NCBI GenBank assembly: GCA_900299065.1
Contig: OMIJ01000090.1
Coordinates: 1-9,881, forward strand
DNA: 9,881 nucleotides
DNA from: Hyphomicrobiales bacterium
GTDB taxonomy: Bacteria; Pseudomonadota; Alphaproteobacteria; Rhizobiales; Beijerinckiaceae
Direction: 5' to 3'
The notes under the pieces are model-generated. The model was given only the letters and a program-made list of their open reading frames with translations. It did not search any database and was not told the origin of the DNA. Both the position numbers and the translations under genes were made by a program. Positions 1 through 6,911 of the stretch are shown here, piece by piece (position 1 is the stretch's first letter; each line of letters starts with the position of its first letter).

Positions 1-1
1 G

Positions 2-646
2 CGCGGAGAAATGTTTTCCGGTGATGTCGTCAAGGCCGTTCATCCCGATTTTGTTGTCGAGCGCAAAGTCACTGCGGGGCCGGCTCTTGCCAAGGGTGAG
101 AGGGGCTGGTTTGGCATGAAGAAAGCCGCCAGTCTCGTCTTCAAAGTGCCCGGCGAAGAAAAGCCCGCCGACACTGCGCAGGATATCCCTGATCATGCCA
201 TCCCCATTCGTGGATTGGGAGGCGATTTGCCTGTGAGCTTTGCACCAAATGGCGGGGCTGTGCCGGGTGATCGGATTGTCGGCATCCTGACGCCGGGCGA
301 AGGGATCACTATTTATCCCATTCAATCGCCGGCATTGACGGCTTTTGATGATCAGCCGGAGCGCTGGCTTGATGTGCGCTGGGATTTAGATGTGGAGCAA
401 CGCGAATTGTTTCCTGCCCAAATCATTGTCAGTGCGGTCAATGAGCCGGGCACGTTGGCCATTATTGCAACTGTGATTGGTGATAGTGAGGCCAATATTG
501 ATCAGGTCGCATTTCGGAACCGCTCGCAGGATTTTACCGAAATCGTCATTGATCTTCAGGTCTATGATCTCAAGCATCTGAATGCTATTCTCTCTGCATT
601 GAAATCCAAAAGCGTCGTCAGTCGGGCCGAGCGCGTCAATGGATAA
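2..646 (+). CDS. rsh: RelA/SpoT-family (p)ppGpp synthetase/hydrolase, C-terminal part (5' truncated)
   Basis: This is the 3' end of a bifunctional stringent-response enzyme that makes and degrades (p)ppGpp; the catalytic HD and synthetase domains lie upstream of the window. The reading frame is open from base 2, and the ATG at 11 is internal, because the codons before it (R-G-E) continue the usual family sequence. About 214 residues are visible. The first part includes AIPIRGLGGDLPV, GDRIVGILTPGEGITIYP and a tryptophan-containing segment ERWLDVRWD, matching the region between the TGS domain and the C-terminus in Rsh proteins. The last ~75 residues are an ACT domain (ELFPAQIIVSAVNEPGTLA onward), which senses regulatory signals or the ribosome. 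The stop is TAA. The family is certain; alphaproteobacteria usually have a single such enzyme, so 'rsh' is preferred over relA or spoT. It is followed after 34 bases by an ABC transporter. Confidence 0.95.
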   Translation, partial: RGEMFSGDVVKAVHPDFVVERKVTAGPALAKGERGWFGMKKAASLVFKVPGEEKPADTAQDIPDHAIPIRGLGGDLPVSFAPNGGAVPGDRIVGILTPGEGITIYPIQSPALTAFDDQPERWLDVRWDLDVEQRELFPAQIIVSAVNEPGTLAIIATVIGDSEANIDQVAFRNRSQDFTEIVIDLQVYDLKHLNAILSALKSKSVVSRAERVNG

Positions 647-680
647 TCCTCTCAGGCTCTGGAACAATTGAACGTGTCTC

Positions 681-2468
681 ATGGCGCAGGCTAAACGAGA
701 AAAATATGTGCGCGTCATGCGCTTTGTGACGCATTATTGGATGCGGGCGCCCGGCCTGTTTCTGGCTGTTGCTGTGAGCCGGATTCTCTCTACATTGATC
801 GATGTGTCTGTGCCATGGGCTTCAGGGGCCTTGGTGGATGCAGTTTCGCTGGGCGAGCGGGATGCGCCGGGGCCAGCTATTAATGCGCTGGTGATCTTTG
901 TTGGTCTTGCTGTATTGTTCCAGATCTCCCGTCAATGCGTCACCTTTTTGCTCAATCGCATGAGTGCGCGGGCGATTACGGCGATTGGGCGCGATGCCTT
1001 TTCTAAAGTGCAGAGATTTTCAGCAGAATGGCATGCTAATTCTTTTGCCGGTGCGACGGTTCGCAAAATCACCCGCGGCATGAATGCCTTTGATACTTTC
1101 ACTGATACTTTGGTGTTTGGTCTTGTGCCTGCAATAGTGGTGTTGATCGGCGTAACGACGATTTTCGCCTGGCGCTGGCCTTTGCTGGGTTTGGTCGTCT
1201 CTGTGTGTATTGTCATCTATCTTGTGGCGACGATTGCAGTCTCAGTTTACTGGATCAGACCCGCAAATATTATCGCTCGCGAATGGGATTCGCGCATGAG
1301 CGGCACGATAGCCGATTCCATTTCGGGCAATCAGGCAGTCAAAAGTTTTGCGGCAGAACTGCGTGAGGACAAGCTCTTTGCTGATGTCGCCTCCAAATGG
1401 GAGCGGGCATCAATTCTTTGGTGGGATCGTTCCGCCTGGAATGGGCTGTTGCAAGCCATTCTTTTAATGGTGTTGCAGGCATCTATGCTCGGAACGGGTC
1501 TGTGGCTGTGGACACAGCAGCGGGCAACGCCGGGCGATATTGCGAGTCTGATTGCTACGCAATTTTTGATCTCAGGTTATTTGCGCGATATTTCGCAGCA
1601 TGTGCGCAGCGTGCAACCCACAGTCAATGACATGGATGATGTGCTGGAGTTTCGCGATACGAAGGTGCAGATTGCTGACAAGCCGCAGAGTTCGGCGCTT
1701 GAAATTAAGGCCGGGCACATTCGCTTTGATCACGTGACATTCCGTTATGCGGGCGCAGCGCAACCGCTGTATGAGAATTTCACGCTCGACATCGAACCGG
1801 GGCAGAAGGTTGGACTGGTCGGGGCTTCGGGGGCAGGCAAATCAACCTTCGTCAAATTGATACAGCGGCTTTATGATGTCGATCAGGGCCGCATTTTGAT
1901 TGATGGCCAGAATATTGCCGAAGTGACGCAAGCCTCCTTGCGAAGTCAAATCGGTCTTGTGCCACAGGAGCCTGTGCTGTTCCATCGCTCTCTGGCCGAT
2001 AATATAGCTTATGGTCGCCCTGACGCCAGTCAGGACGAAATCATCGCGGCAGCGCGTCATGCGCATGTCGATGAATTCGTCAAAGCTCTGCCCAAGGGCT
2101 ATGCTACTCTTGTGGGAGAGCGCGGAATTAAATTGTCAGGCGGTGAGCGCCAGCGGGTTGCGATTGCGCGCGCGCTTTTATCCAACACACCTGTTCTCAT
2201 TCTGGATGAGGCGACCTCCAGTCTCGACTCCCTGTCCGAGCGTTATATTCGGGAGGCGATGGAGGGCTTGATGGAAAAGCGCACGACTTTGGTCATTGCT
2301 CATCGTTTATCGACAATCCAGCGGCTTGATCGCATTCTCGTCTTTGAACATGGTCGGATCGTTGAGGATGGCACGCATGCCGAGCTTGCGCGCCGTCCGA
2401 ACGGAGTTTATCGCCATTTGCTGGAAACACAGGTTGGCTCGACGCTGATTTCGGATGCCGCCGAATAA
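681..2468 (+). CDS. ABC exporter, fused permease and ATPase (MsbA/ABCB-like)
   Basis: A 595-residue half-transporter that should work as a homodimer in the inner membrane and export a hydrophobic or amphipathic substrate; the substrate cannot be read from the sequence. The N-terminal ~325 residues form a six-helix type IV exporter domain, with hydrophobic stretches near residues 24-45, 66-90, 143-162, 166-190, 256-276 and 287-305. The C-terminal ATPase has every expected motif: Walker A GASGAGKS (381-388), Q-loop Gln429, signature LSGGE (485-489), Walker B ending LILDE with Asp509 and Glu510, and switch His541 in AHRLST. Length is normal for the family. The ATG at 681 lacks a good Shine-Dalgarno site, and ATG 717 is a possible alternative. 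It lies between rsh and pyrE, whose products have no transport role, so the context gives no clue to the substrate. Lipid, peptide and drug export are all possible. Confidence 0.93.
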   Translation: MAQAKREKYVRVMRFVTHYWMRAPGLFLAVAVSRILSTLIDVSVPWASGALVDAVSLGERDAPGPAINALVIFVGLAVLFQISRQCVTFLLNRMSARAITAIGRDAFSKVQRFSAEWHANSFAGATVRKITRGMNAFDTFTDTLVFGLVPAIVVLIGVTTIFAWRWPLLGLVVSVCIVIYLVATIAVSVYWIRPANIIAREWDSRMSGTIADSISGNQAVKSFAAELREDKLFADVASKWERASILWWDRSAWNGLLQAILLMVLQASMLGTGLWLWTQQRATPGDIASLIATQFLISGYLRDISQHVRSVQPTVNDMDDVLEFRDTKVQIADKPQSSALEIKAGHIRFDHVTFRYAGAAQPLYENFTLDIEPGQKVGLVGASGAGKSTFVKLIQRLYDVDQGRILIDGQNIAEVTQASLRSQIGLVPQEPVLFHRSLADNIAYGRPDASQDEIIAAARHAHVDEFVKALPKGYATLVGERGIKLSGGERQRVAIARALLSNTPVLILDEATSSLDSLSERYIREAMEGLMEKRTTLVIAHRLSTIQRLDRILVFEHGRIVEDGTHAELARRPNGVYRHLLETQVGSTLISDAAE

Positions 2469-2495
2469 TATTGGCCATTTTGTATGGAGTTGATG

Positions 2496-3080
2496 ATGAC
2501 GCAGGAAGAAGTCCTTGAGGAGTTTCGCGGCGCAGGGGCGCTGCTGAATGGACATTTCATTCTAACTTCAGGTCGGCGCAGTCCGATCTTTTTACAAAAG
2601 ATGTTTGTGTTCATGTATCCTGATCGCACTGAGCGTCTTTGCAAGGCGCTTGCGCAAAAAGTCGAGGCCACTTTTGGGAAGATTGACATTGTCGTCTCGC
2701 CGGCTGTGGGCGGCATTGTGCCGGGTTATGAGACAGCGCGTCATCTTAAGGCCAAATCAATCTTCGTTGAGCGCGAGAATGGCAAATTTGCCCTGCGGCG
2801 TGGCTTTGACATTCCCCAGGGTGCACGTGTGCTTGTCGTTGATGACATTTTGACTACAGGCCTGTCCTATCGTGAAACTTTGGAGGCAATCCGCCCCTAT
2901 CCAGGCACGATTGTCGGGGCGGCTTGCTTGATTGATCGCTCAAATGGGCGGGCTGATATTGGGGTTCCGCGCGTTGCCTTGGCGACGCTTGATATTCCAG
3001 ATTATGCGCCAGATAATTTGCCGCCCGAATTGGCGGCTTTGCCGGCCATAAAGCCGGGTAGTCGAAATCTGGCAAGCTAG
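2496..3080 (+). CDS. pyrE: Orotate phosphoribosyltransferase
   Basis: Cytosolic enzyme that joins orotate to PRPP to give orotidine 5'-monophosphate in de novo pyrimidine synthesis. The protein is 194 residues from this start, close to the usual length for the longer bacterial form. Visible motifs are the N-terminal LTSGRRSPIFLQK (about 23-35), SPAVGGIVPGYETA (68-81), a basic stretch with ERENGKFALRRGF (92-104), and the PRPP-binding loop VLVVDDILTTG (112-122). The frame also has ATGs at 2484 and 2493. I chose 2496 because GGAG at 2486-2489 lies six bases upstream of it and because the protein then begins M-T-Q-E-E-V, as relatives do. The ABC exporter stops 27 bases upstream, and pdxJ begins 11 bases downstream, its Shine-Dalgarno overlapping this gene's TAG stop. 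Confidence 0.95.
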   Translation: MTQEEVLEEFRGAGALLNGHFILTSGRRSPIFLQKMFVFMYPDRTERLCKALAQKVEATFGKIDIVVSPAVGGIVPGYETARHLKAKSIFVERENGKFALRRGFDIPQGARVLVVDDILTTGLSYRETLEAIRPYPGTIVGAACLIDRSNGRADIGVPRVALATLDIPDYAPDNLPPELAALPAIKPGSRNLAS

Positions 3081-3091
3081 GAGCTTTTGCA

Positions 3092-3868
3092 ATGGCCCAA
3101 TCCGATGGAGTGGCTCACAGCAAGCTGCGTCTGGGAGTGAATATTGATCACGTCGCAACTGTGCGCAATGCACGTGGCGGCAGCTTGCCAGATCCTGTGC
3201 GTGCGGCGCAATTGGCCATTGCAGCGGGCGCTGATGGCATAACAGCGCATTTGCGCGAGGATCGTCGTCACATCCTTGATGCGGATATTGTGCGTTTACG
3301 CCAATTGATTGACAAGCCGCTCAATTTCGAAATGGCCGCTACTTCGCAAATGCTCGATATTGCTTTGCAAACGCGCCCGCATGCGGCCTGTCTTGTGCCT
3401 GAGAAGAGAACTGAACGCACGACGGAGGGCGGGCTTGATGTTGTAGGTGGATTTGCTCATCTTGCGCCCTTCATCGATGGGCTCAGGCGAGGCGGCATCC
3501 GCGTATCTTTATTCATTGAGCCTTCCATTGAGGCGCTGGAGGCAGCTTCTGCACTCAAGGCGCCCGTGGTTGAATTGCATACTGGCTCCTGGTGCCATGC
3601 GGTTGCTAATGGGGAGCAAAAATTGGCCGATCAGGAATTTGAGCGTTTGCGCAAGGCGGCCATTCATGCCGAGCAAATTGGTCTTGAATGTCATGCCGGA
3701 CATGGGCTTGATTTTCACACGGCACGGCAGATTGCACGTCTGCCCCAGATTGTTGAATTGAACATCGGGCATTTTCTAATTGGCGAGTCCATATTTATTG
3801 GTCTTGATGCGGCAATCCATCATATGCGCGCCGCCATGGATGATGGCCGCGCCCATTGTCTGTCTTGA
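3092..3868 (+). CDS. pdxJ: Pyridoxine 5'-phosphate synthase
   Basis: A 258-residue TIM-barrel enzyme that condenses 1-deoxy-D-xylulose 5-phosphate with 3-amino-2-oxopropyl phosphate to make pyridoxine 5'-phosphate, the ring-closing step of the DXP-dependent vitamin B6 route. The family hallmarks are present: VNIDHVATVRNARGG near the N-terminus (residues 16-30), the active-site segment AHLREDRRH (52-60), CLVPEKRTERTTEGG, ECHAGHGLD, and the C-terminal phosphate-binding LNIGHFLIGES. The ATG at 3092 is preceded by TAGGAG at 3078-3083 with an eight-base spacer; the TAG is also the pyrE stop, which suggests coupled translation. The protein carries about eight extra N-terminal residues before the conserved core. 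The TGA stop is followed after 44 bases by acpS, an order common in alphaproteobacteria. Confidence 0.97.
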   Translation: MAQSDGVAHSKLRLGVNIDHVATVRNARGGSLPDPVRAAQLAIAAGADGITAHLREDRRHILDADIVRLRQLIDKPLNFEMAATSQMLDIALQTRPHAACLVPEKRTERTTEGGLDVVGGFAHLAPFIDGLRRGGIRVSLFIEPSIEALEAASALKAPVVELHTGSWCHAVANGEQKLADQEFERLRKAAIHAEQIGLECHAGHGLDFHTARQIARLPQIVELNIGHFLIGESIFIGLDAAIHHMRAAMDDGRAHCLS

Positions 3869-3912
3869 CATTCACAGGCTGGATCGGGGGCAATCATGAT
3901 TTGGGGTCTTGC

Positions 3913-4314
3913 ATGATCATCGGCATGGGTGCTGACATGACGGACATCAGACGTGTTGAGGAAACGCTGGAGCGTTTTGGTGATCGCTATATTCAGCGCT
4001 GCTTCACTCCCATAGAACAACAAAAATCGGAGGGCCGCGCGCAGAGGGCCGCCTCTTATGCCAAGCGCTTTGCTGCCAAGGAGGCCTGCGCCAAAGCTCT
4101 GGGCACAGGTTTGAACAAGGGCGTGTACTGGCGCGATATGGGTGTGGTTAATCTCCCCGGAGGCAAGCCAAGCATGATGCTGACAGGCGGGGCGGCCGAG
4201 CGCCTCAAAGCACTTACACCCCCTGGTTGCAAGGCGATCATCCATCTGACCATTACAGATGAATATCCTTTAGCTCAGGCGCATGTGCTGATTGAGGCGG
4301 TTCCGGCTGTTTAA
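3913..4314 (+). CDS. acpS: Holo-[acyl-carrier-protein] synthase
   Basis: A small (133-residue) 4'-phosphopantetheinyl transferase that moves the phosphopantetheine arm of coenzyme A onto a serine of acyl carrier protein, activating it for fatty acid synthesis. It starts M-I-I-G-M-G-A-D, where Asp8 is the conserved metal ligand, and has the second hallmark KRFAAKEACAKALG, where Glu57 is the other ligand. A C-terminal H-L-T-I-T-D-E segment also fits the family. The open frame extends upstream to 3856, but those extra 19 residues are unlike AcpS and overlap the end of pdxJ, so ATG 3913 is preferred; GGGG at 3903-3906 could serve as a weak ribosome site. It follows pdxJ by 44 bases. The stop is TAA, followed by the largest gap in the main plus-strand block. 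Confidence 0.95.
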   Translation: MIIGMGADMTDIRRVEETLERFGDRYIQRCFTPIEQQKSEGRAQRAASYAKRFAAKEACAKALGTGLNKGVYWRDMGVVNLPGGKPSMMLTGGAAERLKALTPPGCKAIIHLTITDEYPLAQAHVLIEAVPAV

Positions 4315-4346
4315 TCCTTGATTTTGAGTGCTTTTGCTCTTTCAGC

Positions 4347-4375
4347 TTGGTTTTGCTGCGCGCAATCGTTATAGC
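4347..4375 (+). promoter_or_regulatory. Weak sigma70-type promoter candidate upstream of lepB
   Basis: Within the 155-base gap between acpS and lepB, TTGGTT (4347-4352) is followed by a 17-base spacer and TATAGC (4370-4375). The match to TTGACA/TATAAT is 3/6 and 4/6, so only the spacing is good. The gap is the only sizeable break between plus-strand genes from pyrE to recO, so a promoter for the lepB-rnc-era block is expected here. Experimental start-site data would be needed to confirm this one. Confidence 0.25.
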
Positions 4376-4396
4376 TGCCAGAGGCTCCGGGCGGGT

Positions 4397-4424
4397 GGTG
4401 ATCTGAAAGATTCTCAGGATCGCC
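4397..4424. other. Hairpin in the acpS-lepB gap
   Basis: GGTGATCTGA (4397-4406) pairs with TCAGGATCGCC (4414-4424) around the seven-base loop AAGATTC. This makes a ten-pair stem with one bulged G and one G-U pair. No T-run follows on the plus strand, so it is not a standard intrinsic terminator. It lies 45 bases before the lepB start and could be an RNA processing site (RNase III is encoded in the same block), an attenuating structure, or nothing functional. Confidence 0.35.
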
Positions 4425-4469
4425 ACATTCGCTCATTAATTCCTAAGCTTGCTCTTTTAGAGACGCCTC

Positions 4470-5267
4470 ATGACCGAATCTGCAGGACTACAAAGCAAAA
4501 CCGCCCCGGAGGCTAAAAAGCCCGTCGAGGAAGACAATCTGATGGAGACCATTAAGGTCGTCATTCAGGCCCTAGTGATTGCCATTGTGGTGCGCACGCT
4601 ATTGTTCCAGCCGTTCAATATTCCCTCAGGCTCCTTGATCCCGACTTTGCTGATCGGCGATTATCTCTTCGTCTCGAAATATTCTTACGGCTATTCGAAA
4701 TTTTCCATTCCCTTCAGTCCGCCGATCCTCTCGGGCCGTGTCTGGGGCTCCGAGCCCAAGCGGGGTGATGTGGCCGTATTCAAACTGCCGCGTGATGGCG
4801 AGACCGATTACATCAAGCGTGTGATTGGTCTGCCGGGCGACAAAATACAAATGAACAAGGGACGTCTTTACATCAACGGCGAAATGGTGCCGCGTGAAGA
4901 GGCGCCGCGCACAATGTCAAAAGATGCTTTCGGGCATGAAGCGCAGATCCCGACTTATTATGAAACTCTGCCCGGTGGCGTGCGTCATCTGATCATGGAG
5001 CGCGATGGCGATACGGGGTATTTCGATAATACAAAGGTTTTTGAAGTGCCGCCGGGTCATTATTTCATGATGGGCGACAATCGCGACAATTCCACTGACT
5101 CTCGTGTTGCGCCCGAAGATGGCGGCGTTGGTCCAGTGCCATTTGAAAATTTTGTTGGCCGCGCCGAAGTGATCTTCTTCTCGATTGAAGAGGGTAATTC
5201 GGCCTGGCAAATCTGGACCTGGCCTAGCGCTGTGCGTTGGTCGCGTATATTCCAGCCGGTCCGGTGA
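4470..5267 (+). CDS. lepB: Signal peptidase I
   Basis: A 265-residue inner-membrane serine protease that cleaves signal peptides from exported proteins on the periplasmic side. One membrane anchor lies near residues 28-46 after a polar N-terminus. The catalytic serine is Ser55 in IPSGSLIPTL, the general-base lysine is Lys116 in DYIKRVIGLPGD, and the C-terminal box GDNRDNSTDSR is intact. The residue after the nucleophile is Leu where Met is usual (SGSM); this probably does not abolish activity. A rhizobial-type tail (SAWQIWTWPSAVRW) ends the protein. ATG 4470 has TTTAGAGA some seven bases upstream. The TGA stop (5265-5267) sits one base before the proposed rnc start, suggesting termination-reinitiation. 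The order lepB-rnc-era is widely conserved in proteobacteria. Confidence 0.96.
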   Translation: MTESAGLQSKTAPEAKKPVEEDNLMETIKVVIQALVIAIVVRTLLFQPFNIPSGSLIPTLLIGDYLFVSKYSYGYSKFSIPFSPPILSGRVWGSEPKRGDVAVFKLPRDGETDYIKRVIGLPGDKIQMNKGRLYINGEMVPREEAPRTMSKDAFGHEAQIPTYYETLPGGVRHLIMERDGDTGYFDNTKVFEVPPGHYFMMGDNRDNSTDSRVAPEDGGVGPVPFENFVGRAEVIFFSIEEGNSAWQIWTWPSAVRWSRIFQPVR

Positions 5268-5268
5268 G

Positions 5269-6018
5269 TTGAGCGCGCTGCCCACGCAAGAGCTGACGAA
5301 TTTAGAGAAGCGCATCGGCCATGTCTTTGCCGATCCTTTCATGCTCAAACGTGCCCTCACGCATGTCAGTGCCGTCAAGACCAATGCAATGCGCACCGAG
5401 ACCTATCAGCGGCTTGAATTTTTAGGTGATCGTGTTCTGGGTCTGATCATTGCTGAGATGTTGTTTGTAACTTTTCCTAAAGCTGAAGAGGGTGAGCTGT
5501 CGCGCCGCCTTGCAGATCTGGTGCGGCGAGAGACTTGTGCAGAAGTTGCGCAAGAATGGGATGTGGGCCCGCTGGTGCGCTTTGGTGCTGGCGAGAGTCT
5601 GGCAGGTGGTTCCAAGAAGATCACCATTCTGGCAGATATTTGCGAAGCGATCATTGGCGCAGTGTTTCTCGATGCTGGATTTGAGGCAGCCAAGGGGCTT
5701 GTCAAACGCAGCTGGTCGGATCGCATGATGGCACCCAAACGGCCCCTGCGCGATGCCAAAACAGCTTTGCAGGAATGGGCGCAAGCGCGCGGTTTGGCTG
5801 CGCCTCAATATCTGGAATCTGGTCGCTCCGGCCCGGCTCATGCGCCCTTGTTTACTGTTGAAGTTTTGGTCCCCGGTTTTTTGCCAATTGCGGCCGAGGG
5901 GGCGACCAAACGCATTGCCGAACAATCTGCCGCGCAAGCTTTCATGCAGCGTGAAGGCGTGATTGAACCCTTGCGCGGTCTGTCGCGCGCCAGACATGAG
6001 GGCAAAAAAAGTGAGTGA
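5269..6018 (+). CDS. rnc: Ribonuclease III
   Basis: Double-stranded RNA endonuclease that processes rRNA precursors and some mRNAs. From this start it has 249 residues. The N-terminal catalytic domain contains the signature YQRLEFLGDRVLGL (46-59), with Glu50 and Asp54 matching E. coli Glu41 and Asp45, and the second acidic pair Asp123 and Glu126 in ADICEAIIGAVFLD. The position equivalent to E. coli Glu38 is Gln47. A double-stranded RNA-binding domain follows from about residue 160 (TALQEWAQARG, a GPAHAPLF segment, then AEQSAAQAF). There is no ATG near the expected start. TTG 5269 gives a normal N-terminus and lies one base after the lepB stop; a further TTG at 5185 would add 28 residues overlapping lepB and is less likely. 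The TGA stop overlaps the era start. Confidence 0.93.
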   Translation: MSALPTQELTNLEKRIGHVFADPFMLKRALTHVSAVKTNAMRTETYQRLEFLGDRVLGLIIAEMLFVTFPKAEEGELSRRLADLVRRETCAEVAQEWDVGPLVRFGAGESLAGGSKKITILADICEAIIGAVFLDAGFEAAKGLVKRSWSDRMMAPKRPLRDAKTALQEWAQARGLAAPQYLESGRSGPAHAPLFTVEVLVPGFLPIAAEGATKRIAEQSAAQAFMQREGVIEPLRGLSRARHEGKKSE

Positions 6019-6910
6019 AACCTTTTGTGGTCTGGTCGCTTTGATCGGCGCGCCCAATGCGGGCAAATCAACCTTGCTCAATCAATTAGTGGGCGCCAAA
6101 GTCTCTATTGTGTCGCGCAAAGTACAGACGACCCGCAGCCTCGTGCGCGGCATTGCCATTGAGGGCGCAGCTCAAATCATTTTCGTTGATACGCCCGGTA
6201 TTTTTGCGCCGCGGCGGCGGCTGGATCGAGCCATGGTCACTTCAGCCTGGGGCGGGGCAGGGGATGCAGATGTCATTGCCCTTCTGGTTGATGCCAAACG
6301 CGGCATTGATGAGGAGACATCCGCTATTCTTGACAAGCTCACCGCTGTCCGCCGTCCACGCATTCTCATTCTCAACAAGATTGATACTATTGAGGCGCCA
6401 AATTTACTCAAGCTGGCGGATGATTTGAATAAGAGGCTCGAATTTGCCGAGACCTTTATGATCTCTGCCTTGAAGGGGCATGGTGTCGAGAGTTTGCTGG
6501 TCAAATTGGCCGGAATGATGCCCAAAGGGCCCTGGCTTTATCCCGAGGACCAAGTCTCAGATGCGCCTTTGCGCTCATTAGCGGCCGAGATTACACGCGA
6601 GAAGATTTTCGAGCGGCTGCATGATGAGCTGCCCTATCAGATCACCGTTGAAACCGATCAATGGAAAGAACAGAAGGATGGCAGTGCGCGCATTGAGCAG
6701 ACGATTTATGTCACGCGCGACAGCCACAAAAAGATTGTCATTGGAGAGGGCGGACAAATGCTCAAATCCATTGGCTCGGCTGCACGCAAGGATATTTGCG
6801 AGGCGGCGGAGGCCAAGGTTCATCTCTTTCTCTTTGTGAAAGTCCGGGAGAACTGGATTGATGATCCTGATCGCTATCGAGAAATGGGTCTTGAGTTTCC
6901 GAAAGATTGA
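6011..6910 (+). CDS. era: GTPase Era, 30S ribosome assembly factor
   Basis: Ras-like GTPase with a C-terminal KH domain that binds the 3' end of 16S rRNA and checks 30S subunit maturation at the membrane/cytosol boundary. From GTG 6011 the protein is 299 residues, normal for Era. GTPase motifs are in order: G1 GAPNAGKS (13-20), a threonine-rich switch region QTTRS, G3 DTPG, G4 NKID and G5 SALKG. The KH domain near the C-terminus has VIGEGGQMLKSIGSAARKD and ends in ENWIDDPDRYREMGLEF. Two starts are possible: ATG 5996 with no ribosome site, or GTG 6011 with GAGGG (5998-6002) eight bases upstream. I prefer GTG, which gives the short N-terminus M-S-E-T-F-C-G-L. It overlaps rnc by eight bases, so the two are probably translated together. 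Confidence 0.95.
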   Translation: MSETFCGLVALIGAPNAGKSTLLNQLVGAKVSIVSRKVQTTRSLVRGIAIEGAAQIIFVDTPGIFAPRRRLDRAMVTSAWGGAGDADVIALLVDAKRGIDEETSAILDKLTAVRRPRILILNKIDTIEAPNLLKLADDLNKRLEFAETFMISALKGHGVESLLVKLAGMMPKGPWLYPEDQVSDAPLRSLAAEITREKIFERLHDELPYQITVETDQWKEQKDGSARIEQTIYVTRDSHKKIVIGEGGQMLKSIGSAARKDICEAAEAKVHLFLFVKVRENWIDDPDRYREMGLEFPKD

Positions 6911-6911
6911 C

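Noticed and set aside
3856..3912. N-terminal extension of acpS
   Set aside because: The 19 residues are not AcpS-like and overlap the end of pdxJ; the canonical MIIG start at 3913 fits the family length.
4328..4516. Plus-strand open frame of 62 codons in the acpS-lepB gap
   Set aside because: It overlaps the lepB start in a different frame, starts at TTG, and has no recognisable sequence.
4917..5396. Minus-strand open frame (159 codons) opposite lepB and rnc
   Set aside because: Antisense to two confident genes, no family resemblance, no ribosome site noted.
5422..6081. Long minus-strand open frame (219 codons) opposite rnc and the start of era
   Set aside because: It lies fully antisense to the well-recognised RNase III and Era genes and has no recognisable protein features; it is a codon-usage shadow.
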